From positions 1-23,540 of the forward strand of contig JAEXAZ010000115.1 in assembly GCA_023394255.1 (NCBI GenBank): DNA of 23,540 nucleotides, given 5' to 3'. The notes beneath the pieces were generated by a model. It searched no databases. It saw only the letters and a program-made list of their open reading frames with translations, and had not been told where the DNA came from. The DNA comes from Bacillota bacterium. GTDB lineage: Bacteria; Bacillota; Clostridia; Oscillospirales; Ruminococcaceae. The position numbers were made by a program, and so were the translations under genes. Shown here piece by piece: positions 1 through 6,455 of this stretch (the first letter of the stretch is position 1; each line of letters starts with the position of its first letter).

Positions 1-1
1 G

Positions 2-490
2 GTTTCCAAGGGCGCTGTACTGGTTACCCTTTCCGACCCGCAGAATGCCTACGCCGTGGTCACCATTGATCAGGAGGACATTGCCGACGTGCAGCTGGGC
101 AACACCGCGAATGTCATCTTCAGCGCCTATGAAGACATTAAATTTACCGGCATAATCGATTCCATCTCCATTACGCCCGCGCGCTCCGGCTCTTCGACCG
201 TCAGCTACACCGTCAATGTGAAGCTGGACGGCGATGCTTCTCAAATCTATGAGGGGATGACCTGTGAAATCACCTTCATCACAAAAGAAGTAAAGGACGT
301 GCTCTATGTTTCCAATAAGGCGATCATCAGCGACGGCGGCAAAGAATCTGTCAAGGTGAAGGGTACGGACGGCGCGGTCGGGCAGGTGGAAGTAACCACA
401 GGATTTTCGGACGGGCGCAACGTGGAAATCAAGTCCGGCCTTTCGGAAGGGGACACCGCGCTGATTGAGAGCCAGGTGCAGACCAGATGA
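2..490 (+). CDS. Efflux adaptor subunit (MacA/HlyD-like, membrane fusion protein), 3' part only
   Basis: The reading frame is open from the window edge, so only about the last 162 codons are present. The visible part has the beta-barrel and membrane-proximal region of periplasmic-adaptor-type proteins: a stretch with YAVVTIDQEDIADVQLG, then a conserved-looking GMTCEITFITKEV segment, then an SGLSEGDTAL end typical of MacA/RND adaptor C-termini. In the family these proteins couple an ABC permease of the MacB type to extracellular or cell-wall export. The stop overlaps the start of the permease gene in an ATGA junction, which supports translational coupling and a joint machine. The N-terminus, signal peptide and coiled-coil hairpin lie outside the window. 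The exported substrate cannot be told. Confidence 0.88.
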   Translation, partial: VSKGAVLVTLSDPQNAYAVVTIDQEDIADVQLGNTANVIFSAYEDIKFTGIIDSISITPARSGSSTVSYTVNVKLDGDASQIYEGMTCEITFITKEVKDVLYVSNKAIISDGGKESVKVKGTDGAVGQVEVTTGFSDGRNVEIKSGLSEGDTALIESQVQTR

Positions 491-1809
491 GACTGACGGA
501 ACTGCTGCATTTGGTCTGGCTGAATATCACGGAAAACAAATTTAAGGTCATTTTAACCTCTCTCGGCATTATTGTCGGGGCCGCGACCATCGTGATGGTC
601 ATTGCGATCGGACGCGGCGGTCAGGCGGACGTGGAAGACCAGTTCAAAAACCTTTCCGCCGGTGCGATCGATGTTGTATATGCCGGGCAAATCAATATGG
701 ACAATATGATGACAGGGCCCGGAATGGGAAGCGCCCGCGCCTGGGGCAGCCGTTCGGGCGGCGGACGGGTATCGGGCGGGGGACGTTCTTCCGGAGGACA
801 GATGGGCGGTATGGGGGGTACAGCCGCTTTGCGAAAGACGGTCACGCTGGATGAGGAGGATGTGGAGGACATTCTGCTGTTTGTTCCGGATGTGGAGGCC
901 GCTTCCATTTCCGCCTCCACGAAAACCGGCGTGACAGGCGGAAACCTTGAAGAGGAGACGCAGTATACGGTAGCGGGTGTAAAACCGGCATATCAGGATA
1001 TGAGCAATCTGACCATGGCAATTGGAGACTTCATCACAGAGGATAACGATGGGAACGAGGAAAAAGTCTGCATCTTAGGATACAGTCTGGCATTGGAAAT
1101 TTTCGATACGATTATGGATGCCTATGACAGCACGGTTTACATCGACGGCAGATCGTTCACTGTAAACGGGGTTCTTTCCCAGATGGGCTCGATGGCGTCG
1201 GGAATCAGCCCCGACACGGCGATTTTTGTGCCTTACTCCACCGCGAAAAAATATGTGATGGGAAGCAGTATCAGCCCCCAGATCACCGTGATCGCCGGCG
1301 ATGTCAACAAGGTGCCGGAGGTTTCGGAAAACATCGAGACTGTTTTAACTTCCAGCTACACGGGTTCAAACTTTACCATTACCGACGCCGGCAGCAAAAT
1401 GGAAGCCGCCACACAGTCGGCGAAAACGCTCTCGATGCTGCTGATCGCGGTTGCCTCCATTGTGTTTATCGTAGGGGGAATCGGCATCATGAATGTGCTG
1501 TTTGTATCGGTGCAGGAACGCACCCGGGAGATCGGGATTTTGAAGGCGCTTGGCAGTTCCAGGCATGACATCCTGCTCGAATTTTTGTTGGAGGCCAATA
1601 TGATCAGCACCTTCGGCGGCGTGGCCGGCATCGGGCTCAGCTTCGGACTGCTGCCGCTTGTGCGGCAGTTCGGCATGCGTGTGGAGCCGTCGATGCAGGG
1701 CTGGGTAATGGCCCTGGTGTTTGCCATCCTGACAGGGACGGTATTCGGATTTTATCCGGCCATGAAAGCTTCCAAACTGATTCCAATTGAAGCGCTGAAC
1801 GCGGAGTGA
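487..1809 (+). CDS. ABC transporter permease, MacB/FtsX type
   Basis: The protein has 440 residues. It has an N-terminal membrane helix (about 20-42), a large extracytoplasmic MacB-PCD-like domain (about 43-305), and a C-terminal FtsX domain with three membrane helices (about 310-440) containing VQERTREIGILKALGSSR, the typical coupling region. This four-helix topology is that of MacB-type mechanotransmission permeases. Residues about 75-112 form an unusual Gly/Ser/Arg/Met-rich insertion (for example SGGGRSSGGQMGGMGG) in the extracytoplasmic domain. The ATPase is encoded separately, two genes downstream, unlike E. coli MacB where both are fused. The start overlaps the adaptor stop (ATGA). The substrate is unknown; calling it a macrolide exporter would be unsupported. 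Confidence 0.92.
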   Translation: MRLTELLHLVWLNITENKFKVILTSLGIIVGAATIVMVIAIGRGGQADVEDQFKNLSAGAIDVVYAGQINMDNMMTGPGMGSARAWGSRSGGGRVSGGGRSSGGQMGGMGGTAALRKTVTLDEEDVEDILLFVPDVEAASISASTKTGVTGGNLEEETQYTVAGVKPAYQDMSNLTMAIGDFITEDNDGNEEKVCILGYSLALEIFDTIMDAYDSTVYIDGRSFTVNGVLSQMGSMASGISPDTAIFVPYSTAKKYVMGSSISPQITVIAGDVNKVPEVSENIETVLTSSYTGSNFTITDAGSKMEAATQSAKTLSMLLIAVASIVFIVGGIGIMNVLFVSVQERTREIGILKALGSSRHDILLEFLLEANMISTFGGVAGIGLSFGLLPLVRQFGMRVEPSMQGWVMALVFAILTGTVFGFYPAMKASKLIPIEALNAE

Positions 1810-1814
1810 TGCAT

Positions 1815-2492
1815 ATGAAGAAAAGATGGCTGGCAGCGGTTTTCGCAGTGTTGATGATTTTTTCCGGCTGCGCTTCTGTTGAAGGTGCCAAAACGGCTGT
1901 GTTAAGCTGGCTGGGGAAAGAGCAGCAGCCAGTCCGGCAGGAAACGGCGCTTGCGGAGGGGCAATATCAGATATCCGGGAAAATCAGGGAAATCCGGGGG
2001 AATGAGATGACGCTCGAACTGGGTGAGCTTGAGGGCGCCGGCAGGCAGAACTTCAGCCGGCAGAGGACAGAGGAAAACAGCGGGCGGAGCGGTTCCTCCC
2101 GGAGGCAGTCATCCGGAGAATCCGCCGTACCGTTTTCCGGGGAACGGGGAGGGCCGCCCTCAGATGTGCAAAACGGCGCCCCTTCGGAAACACAGGGCGG
2201 TTCGCGTTCGGAAACCCGGAGCGGCCCGCGTTCCGGGAGCGGCGGGAGCGGTTCTTCCGCCCGCCGGAGCGGCGCAAACGGCAGCGGGCAGCAGCCCCTT
2301 ACGGCAACGTTCCGAAAATCCGGGGAGACAAAGACCTGTCTGATACCGGTAAAAACACCGGTTTATGCGGCCGGGAACACGAACACAAAACTGAGCTTTT
2401 CACAGTTGGAGGTCGGCGCAATCATTACGGCCACCCTTCAGAAAAGCGATTCCGGGGACGATTACTTTATTTCCATACAGGTGGTGGGCTGA
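1815..2492 (+). CDS. Low-complexity lipoprotein within an ABC export operon
   Basis: No family is recognised with confidence. Counting from ATG 1815, residues 1-19 form a lipoprotein signal peptide (KKRW, hydrophobic core, FSGC lipobox, Cys19). A short beta-rich segment follows (about 50-73, QYQISGKIREIRGNEMTLELG). Next comes about 90 residues of Ser/Gly/Arg/Gln-rich sequence (about 75-162), then a second beta-rich segment (about 163-225, including KTCLIPVKTPVYA and GAIITATLQK). The two ordered parts look like one small beta-barrel domain split by the disordered insert; that is inference. GGAG sits 8 bases before ATG 1815; in-frame GTG 1806 and ATG 1809 are alternatives. It lies between permease and ATPase with a TGATG overlap to the latter, so it is probably an accessory part of the exporter at the cell surface. 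Confidence 0.8.
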   Translation: MKKRWLAAVFAVLMIFSGCASVEGAKTAVLSWLGKEQQPVRQETALAEGQYQISGKIREIRGNEMTLELGELEGAGRQNFSRQRTEENSGRSGSSRRQSSGESAVPFSGERGGPPSDVQNGAPSETQGGSRSETRSGPRSGSGGSGSSARRSGANGSGQQPLTATFRKSGETKTCLIPVKTPVYAAGNTNTKLSFSQLEVGAIITATLQKSDSGDDYFISIQVVG

Positions 2493-3175
2493 TGTCTGAA
2501 ACAAGTGAAACTATGATTGAGATGCGCGGCATCTGTAAAGGCTATTATATGGGCGGCACGCGGCTGGAGGTGCTGAAAAATATCGATTTGACCGTCAAAC
2601 GCGGACAGTTTGTAGCGGTTCTGGGGCCGTCGGGCTCCGGGAAATCGACGCTGATGAATCTCATCGGATGCATGGACCGGGCGGATCAAGGGGAATATAT
2701 GCTGGACGGAAGTCCCGTCCATACCTATAAGGATGGTGAACTGACGGTAATCCGCAACCGGAAAATCGGGTTTGTGTTTCAGAAATACCACCTGATCCCC
2801 AAGTATACGGTACTGCAGAATGTGATCATGCCGCTTTTGCTGCGGGGCATGAGCCACCGTCAGGCTGCGGAGGCCTGTGCCGAAACGATCTCCATGCTGG
2901 GACTGTCCGACCGCCTGACGCACCGGCCGAACGAACTTTCCGGCGGACAGCAGCAGCGGGTCGCGATCGCCAGGGCCCTGGTCGGGCATCCTGCCATCCT
3001 GCTTGCCGACGAGCCTACCGGCGCGCTTGATTCCGCGACAGGGCTGGAAGTGCTTGAACTTTTCGGAAAACTCAACGAAATGGGCAACACGATTATTATG
3101 ATCACCCACGACCTGTCGGTGGCCGCACATGCGAAGCGGACCGTTAAAATTGTTGACGGGGAATTGTTTGAATAA
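2492..3175 (+). CDS. ABC transporter ATP-binding protein, MacB/LolD type
   Basis: This is a 227-residue ATPase with every ABC motif in place: Walker A GPSGSGKST (45-53), Q-loop Gln97 in FVFQKYHLIP, signature LSGGQQQR (149-156), Walker B ILLADEPTGALD (169-180) and the switch His206 in MITHD. The FQ-x-x-x-LIP and DEPTGALD forms are those of the MacB/LolD/FtsE group, which power FtsX-like permeases. The start overlaps the stop of the lipoprotein gene, and GGTGG lies just upstream as ribosome binding site. It is the last gene of the four-gene exporter operon and is followed by a strong hairpin. Length is normal for a stand-alone ATPase. Confidence 0.95.
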   Translation: MSETSETMIEMRGICKGYYMGGTRLEVLKNIDLTVKRGQFVAVLGPSGSGKSTLMNLIGCMDRADQGEYMLDGSPVHTYKDGELTVIRNRKIGFVFQKYHLIPKYTVLQNVIMPLLLRGMSHRQAAEACAETISMLGLSDRLTHRPNELSGGQQQRVAIARALVGHPAILLADEPTGALDSATGLEVLELFGKLNEMGNTIIMITHDLSVAAHAKRTVKIVDGELFE

Positions 3176-3187
3176 GAATCCGCATAA

Positions 3188-3230
3188 GAAATGCGAAGCG
3201 GCAGCCTTTTGAGCTGCCGCTTCGCATTTC
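3188..3230 (+). terminator. Strong hairpin after the ABC exporter operon
   Basis: A perfect 18-bp stem (GAAATGCGAAGCGGCAGC at 3188-3205 against 3213-3230) with a 7-base loop begins 12 bases after the ATPase stop codon. No T-run follows the stem, so it is either a terminator lacking a U-tract or an mRNA 3'-end stabiliser. Confidence 0.7.
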
Positions 3231-3245
3231 GTCGGGAAATACATC

Positions 3246-3274
3246 TGGACTTTTCGACGAAAATCGAATATGAT
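3246..3274 (+). promoter_or_regulatory. Candidate sigma-A promoter of the NSS transporter gene
   Basis: TGGACT (3246-3251, 4/6 to the -35 consensus) and TATGAT (3269-3274, 5/6 to the -10) are 17 bases apart. It lies between the preceding terminator and the transporter gene, predicting a leader of about 105 bases. Confidence 0.5.
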
Positions 3275-3332
3275 AATAAAAGTGTCTTTCGGAGGAGGAT
3301 TTTTTCTGGATTCTCCCCCGTTACAACCGTTT

Positions 3333-3364
3333 TGAACAGCCGGGCGCATTCGGCCCGACGTTCA
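3333..3364 (+). promoter_or_regulatory. Structured leader hairpin upstream of the NSS transporter
   Basis: TGAAC (3333-3337) pairs with GTTCA (3360-3364), and inside it CGGGC (3341-3345) pairs with GCCCG (3353-3357), separated by a small internal loop. It ends about 11 bases before the ribosome binding site. I do not recognise it as a known riboswitch class. Confidence 0.35.
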
Positions 3365-3387
3365 GAGAAGTAATAGAGGTGTGTTGT

Positions 3388-4725
3388 GTGTCAAATGAAA
3401 AAAATTTGAATGAGCCGTCATCGGCCGGAAAGTTCGGCAGCAAGCTGGGGTTTATCATGGCTTCGGTCGGCTCTGCCATCGGTATGGGAAATATCTGGAT
3501 GTTTCCTTACCGCACAGGACAATACGGCGGGGCGGCTTTTCTGGTTCCGTATTTTCTGTTTGTCGCCCTGTTCGGCTGGGTCGGCCTTTCCGGGGAGTTT
3601 GCGCTTGGGCGGCTGACGGGGACAGGCCCAGTCGGGTCTTACGATTATGCCATGAAATCGCGCGGCAAAAAAGGCGGCAAATTCCTGGGCGCGATTCCGC
3701 TGTTCGGCTCTTTGGGCATCGCGATCGGATATTCCATCGTGGTGGGATGGGTGCTCCGTTCTCTGGCGGGCTCTGTCACAGGTGCAATTTTTCAGGGGGA
3801 ATCCGCCGATTTTTTTGCGGAAATGACAGGACCGTTCGGAAGTGTGCCGTGGCACTTTGCGGTAGTAGCGCTGACCGTTCTGATTCTTGCGGGCGGGATT
3901 GTCGGCGGAATTGAAAAAATCAATAAAATCATGATGCCGGCCTTTTTCATCCTGTTTTTGATTATCGCAGTGCGCGTTGCGTTTTTGCCGGGTACAGGCA
4001 CCGGCTATGCCTACCTGCTGGTTCCCGAATGGAATCAGCTTTTACGGCCTCAAACCTGGATTATGGCTATGGGACAGGCTTTCTTTTCCCTGTCCATCAC
4101 AGGTTCGGGTATGATCATCTACGGCAGCTATCTTTCCAAAAAAGAAGACATTGTGCATTCTTCCATCCTTACAGCCGTTCTGGATACGTCCGCGGCGCTG
4201 GTGGCCGGGTTTGCCGTGATTCCCGCTGTGTTTGCTTTCGGGATGGACCCTCAGGCGGGGCCTCCGCTCATTTTTATCATCCTGCCGAAGGTGTTTTCGC
4301 AAATGCCTTTAGGCCGCATGTTCGCCATCCTGTTCTTTGTTTCGGTGCTGTTTGCGGGCGTGACGTCCCTGGTAAATATGTTTGAGGTCTGCACGGAGGC
4401 GGCTCAAAAGCATCTGCGCCTGGGGCGCATACCGGCGCTGCTGCTGGTGGGAACGGTAGTTTTCGCCGCGGGGGCCTTGATCGAGTATGAACCGTATATG
4501 GGCCGCTGGATGGACTTTATCACGATCTATGTGGTGCCGGTGGGCGCCGTATTGGGTGCCGTCATGATTTACTGGGTGCTCGGGCTTCCGAAAATCCGGG
4601 CGGAACTTATGGCGGGGCGCCAGAGGCCGCTTGGCAGGGCATTTAGCTTTTTTGCCAAATACGTCTATGTCATTCTCGCCGCGTCCGTAGTGATCTTCAG
4701 CATTGCGTACGGCGGAATCGGTTAA
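3388..4725 (+). CDS. Sodium-dependent transporter, NSS/SNF family
   Basis: This is a polytopic membrane protein of about 445 residues with the NSS (LeuT/MhsT) fold: N-terminal KFGSKLGFIMASVGSAIGMGN followed by the unwound first helix, and about 11 hydrophobic segments. Family members import amino acids or related amines with Na+. In residues 34-42 (GNIWMFPYR) the Arg of the usual GNxWRFP extracellular gate is replaced by Met38, with an Arg four residues later; I recall similar GNIW(L/M)FPYR forms in a bacterial subgroup. GAGGTG (3376-3381) lies 6 bases before GTG 3388, so that start is preferred to the in-frame GTG 3379, which overlaps the binding site. The gene has its own promoter and a structured leader. 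The substrate is not predictable. Confidence 0.9.
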   Translation: MSNEKNLNEPSSAGKFGSKLGFIMASVGSAIGMGNIWMFPYRTGQYGGAAFLVPYFLFVALFGWVGLSGEFALGRLTGTGPVGSYDYAMKSRGKKGGKFLGAIPLFGSLGIAIGYSIVVGWVLRSLAGSVTGAIFQGESADFFAEMTGPFGSVPWHFAVVALTVLILAGGIVGGIEKINKIMMPAFFILFLIIAVRVAFLPGTGTGYAYLLVPEWNQLLRPQTWIMAMGQAFFSLSITGSGMIIYGSYLSKKEDIVHSSILTAVLDTSAALVAGFAVIPAVFAFGMDPQAGPPLIFIILPKVFSQMPLGRMFAILFFVSVLFAGVTSLVNMFEVCTEAAQKHLRLGRIPALLLVGTVVFAAGALIEYEPYMGRWMDFITIYVVPVGAVLGAVMIYWVLGLPKIRAELMAGRQRPLGRAFSFFAKYVYVILAASVVIFSIAYGGIG

Positions 4726-4753
4726 ATCAGTACGGCCTGTTCCGTTCAAACGC

Positions 4754-4782
4754 TGTACAATTTTTGACAACTGGTATATAAT
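4754..4782 (+). promoter_or_regulatory. Candidate sigma-A promoter of the cytidylate-kinase-like gene
   Basis: TGTACA (4754-4759) and a perfect TATAAT (4777-4782) are separated by 17 bases, about 40 bases before the start codon. A consensus TTGACA at 4764-4769 is only 7 bases from the TATAAT and therefore cannot be its -35 element. Confidence 0.6.
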
Positions 4783-4820
4783 ATTATTGGAACAAAAGTT
4801 GAATGAGGAGGGAAGCGGAC

Positions 4821-5456
4821 ATGACGGGAAAGACAGTCATCACGATTGGCAGAGAATTCGGCAGCGGTGGCAGGGAAATTGGGAAAAAGCTGGCAGAACG
4901 GCTGCAAATCGCATTTTATGACAAAGAATTGCTCGAAGTGGCGGCGAAGGAAAGCGGAATTTGCAGGGAACTGTTTGAAAGCAACGATGAGAAACCGGTC
5001 AGCAGCCTGCTGTATTCCCTTTCCGTGAATCCATATTCAGTCGGAACAATTCCAGGCACATCGGATCTTCTTCCGATTAATAACAAGCTGTTTCTTGCGC
5101 AGTTTGACGCAATCCGAAAGGTTGCGCAGCAGCATTCCTGCGTCATTGTGGGGCGCTGTGCGGATTATGCGCTGCGTGACGAGCCGGACTGTTACCACGT
5201 TTTTATCCACGCACCGCTTCAGGTACGTATTAAGCGCATTAAGGACCTCTATGAGCTGAGCTCGGGCGAGGCGAAAGATCTGATCCAGAAAACCGATAAA
5301 AAGCGCAGCGCTTATTATAACTCCTACGCAGACCACAAATGGGGCGAAATCGGCAATCATCATCTGGTAATCGACAGCAGCATGCTCGGAATGGACGGCT
5401 GCGTCGAACTGATTATGAAATTTCTGGAGCTTCAAAGCAAATACAGATTGGTATAA
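4821..5456 (+). CDS. Cytidylate-kinase-like family protein
   Basis: The 211-residue protein begins with a P-loop-like ITIGREFGSGGREIGKKLAERL (residues 7-28), the hallmark of the Cytidylate_kin2-type family. It has GxxGSGGR instead of a canonical GxxGxGK(S/T) Walker A. Further family-like segments are FYDKELLEVAAKESG, CVIVGRCADYALRD and VFIHAPLQVRIKRI, corresponding to the NMP-kinase core and the LID approach. Members are often annotated as cytidylate kinase, but this activity is rarely tested and the true CMP kinase is usually encoded elsewhere. AGGAGGG (4806-4812) lies 8 bases before ATG 4821; an upstream in-frame ATG at 4803 overlaps that site and is rejected. The gene follows its own promoter and is probably cotranscribed with the small DUF3006 gene 18 bases downstream. 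Confidence 0.85.
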   Translation: MTGKTVITIGREFGSGGREIGKKLAERLQIAFYDKELLEVAAKESGICRELFESNDEKPVSSLLYSLSVNPYSVGTIPGTSDLLPINNKLFLAQFDAIRKVAQQHSCVIVGRCADYALRDEPDCYHVFIHAPLQVRIKRIKDLYELSSGEAKDLIQKTDKKRSAYYNSYADHKWGEIGNHHLVIDSSMLGMDGCVELIMKFLELQSKYRLV

Positions 5457-5474
5457 AATTGTTGGAGATATACA

Positions 5475-5690
5475 ATGAGTTATATTATTGACCGGTTTGA
5501 GGGAGAGTTCGCGATTTGTGAAGACGAGACCGGCGCTATGCATAACATCAAAAAGGCGCTTCTCCCTGCGAGTGCGGCCGCGGGGGACTGCCTGGAGGAG
5601 ATCAACGGCGCATATGTATTGGACCCTCAGGAAACTGCGCGCCGCCGTGAGGCAATCCGCGGCAAGCTGGAAGCCCTCTGGGAAGAATAG
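5475..5690 (+). CDS. DUF3006 domain-containing small protein
   Basis: This 71-residue acidic protein starts MSYIIDRFEGEFAICEDE. That is the characteristic (I/V)DRFEGxxAVCE opening of the DUF3006 family, a small beta-barrel-like protein common in Clostridia, with no established function that I know of. The tail is helical and charged (DPQETARRREAIRGKLEALWEE). GGAG lies 9 bases before the ATG. It follows the cytidylate-kinase-like gene by 18 bases and ends just before a bidirectional terminator, so it is the last gene of that short transcription unit. Confidence 0.8.
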   Translation: MSYIIDRFEGEFAICEDETGAMHNIKKALLPASAAAGDCLEEINGAYVLDPQETARRREAIRGKLEALWEE

Positions 5691-5721
5691 CGCGGCCCTG
5701 TAAAGGCAGAATAGAGTACAG

Positions 5722-5751
5722 AAAAAAGCCCGGCATACGCCGGGCTTTTTT
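5722..5751. terminator. Bidirectional rho-independent terminator
   Basis: A6, then GCCCGGC (5728-5734), loop ATAC, GCCGGGC (5739-5745), then T6. It is symmetrical and lies between converging genes, so it can end both the DUF3006 transcript and the minus-strand dedA transcript. Confidence 0.92.
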
Positions 5752-6378
5752 CTATTGCTTTTTAAAGTAGCGCTTTTTAAGATACCAGGCGGCGGCAATC
5801 AGAGCTCCCACCGCAAGCACCAGCAGGGTGATCGTCGAATAGGTTCCGATATATCCGACGATCAATTCCCAGGAAGCACCCGCGACGACTCCCAGCCAGA
5901 CCAAAATCGTGTTCCAAATCAGACTGCCGGCGGTGGTGAAGAGCAGGAAAAGTCCCATCCGCATGTTTGCCATACCAGCCGGAATGGAAATTAAGCTGCG
6001 TACAATCGGAACGCACCGGCAGAAAAAAACCGTACCGCTGCCATGCTTCTCAAACCATTTGCATGCCGAGGAAATATCCCCCTTTTTGAACCGGAGCAGC
6101 TTTCCAATCCAGCCGTCCAGCCACTGTTCCAATCGTTCAGGCGACAGGATGCGCCCCACACCGTAAAGAATCAGCGCACCGGCCAGGGAACCAAGGGTGG
6201 ACGCAAAAATCACTCCCCAGACATGCATCTCAGAGTAGGTTGTCATAAACCCGCTGAACGTCAGAATGACCTCGGAAGGGATGGGCGGAAAAATATTTTC
6301 GACCGCAATCAACAGAAAAACCCCGATATAGCCAAACTGATTGATTGTTTCCAGAATCCATTCCTGCAAATAAAGCAC
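5752..6378 (-). CDS. DedA family membrane protein
   Basis: This 208-residue protein has four to six hydrophobic segments and the DedA/SNARE-associated domain signature ENIFPPIPSEVILTFSGF (about residues 27-44). It also has the second conserved block with FCRCVPIVRSLISIPAGMANM (about 120-140), including the conserved Arg residues. DedA proteins are undecaprenyl-phosphate or phospholipid flippase-like membrane proteins; which lipid this one handles is unknown. The start is a GTG with AGGA 5 bases upstream. It lies about 75 bases downstream of nrdD on the same strand, but the two are not obviously functionally linked. The C-terminus is Lys/Arg-rich (LKKRYFKKQ). Confidence 0.9.
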   Translation of the reverse strand: MLYLQEWILETINQFGYIGVFLLIAVENIFPPIPSEVILTFSGFMTTYSEMHVWGVIFASTLGSLAGALILYGVGRILSPERLEQWLDGWIGKLLRFKKGDISSACKWFEKHGSGTVFFCRCVPIVRSLISIPAGMANMRMGLFLLFTTAGSLIWNTILVWLGVVAGASWELIVGYIGTYSTITLLVLAVGALIAAAWYLKKRYFKKQ

Positions 6379-6437
6379 TTCTTTCCTGTTGATACAGTAA
6401 ACTTCCGCGGCATTCCCCTCTTATTTTACCAGATAAA

Positions 6438-6452
6438 CCGCACAACATGCGG
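6438..6452 (-). terminator. Weak hairpin after nrdD
   Basis: CCGCA (6438-6442) and TGCGG (6448-6452) form a short stem just past the nrdD stop, followed on the minus strand by TTTATC. It is a modest terminator at best. Its position suggests the nrdD 3' end is natural, not a truncation. Confidence 0.3.
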
Positions 6453-6455
6453 ATT

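Noticed and set aside
2023..2343. Alternative 106-codon frame inside the lipoprotein gene
   Set aside because: It arises from the GC-rich low-complexity insert being open in several frames; the lipoprotein frame has the signal peptide and overlaps its neighbours properly.
2..3175. Macrolide-specific efflux pump (MacAB)
   Set aside because: Only the transporter type is supported. Nothing in the sequence identifies macrolides as the substrate.
2462..3349. 295-codon open frame on the minus strand opposite the ABC ATPase
   Set aside because: The plus-strand gene has every ABC ATPase motif; the minus frame resembles nothing and spans the operon-end hairpin.
3191..3373. 60-codon ORF between the ABC operon and the NSS gene
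   Set aside because: It starts within the operon-end hairpin, has no ribosome binding site and covers the promoter and leader.
4764..4782. TTGACA at 4764 as the -35 of the cytidylate-kinase-like gene
   Set aside because: It is only 7 bases from the TATAAT; TGTACA at 4754 gives the proper 17-base spacer.
6379..6455. Frameshift hiding the glycyl-radical end of NrdD downstream of its stop
   Set aside because: I read all three minus-strand frames to 6379 and found no RxTGY-like motif; a hairpin follows the stop, so the end appears natural.
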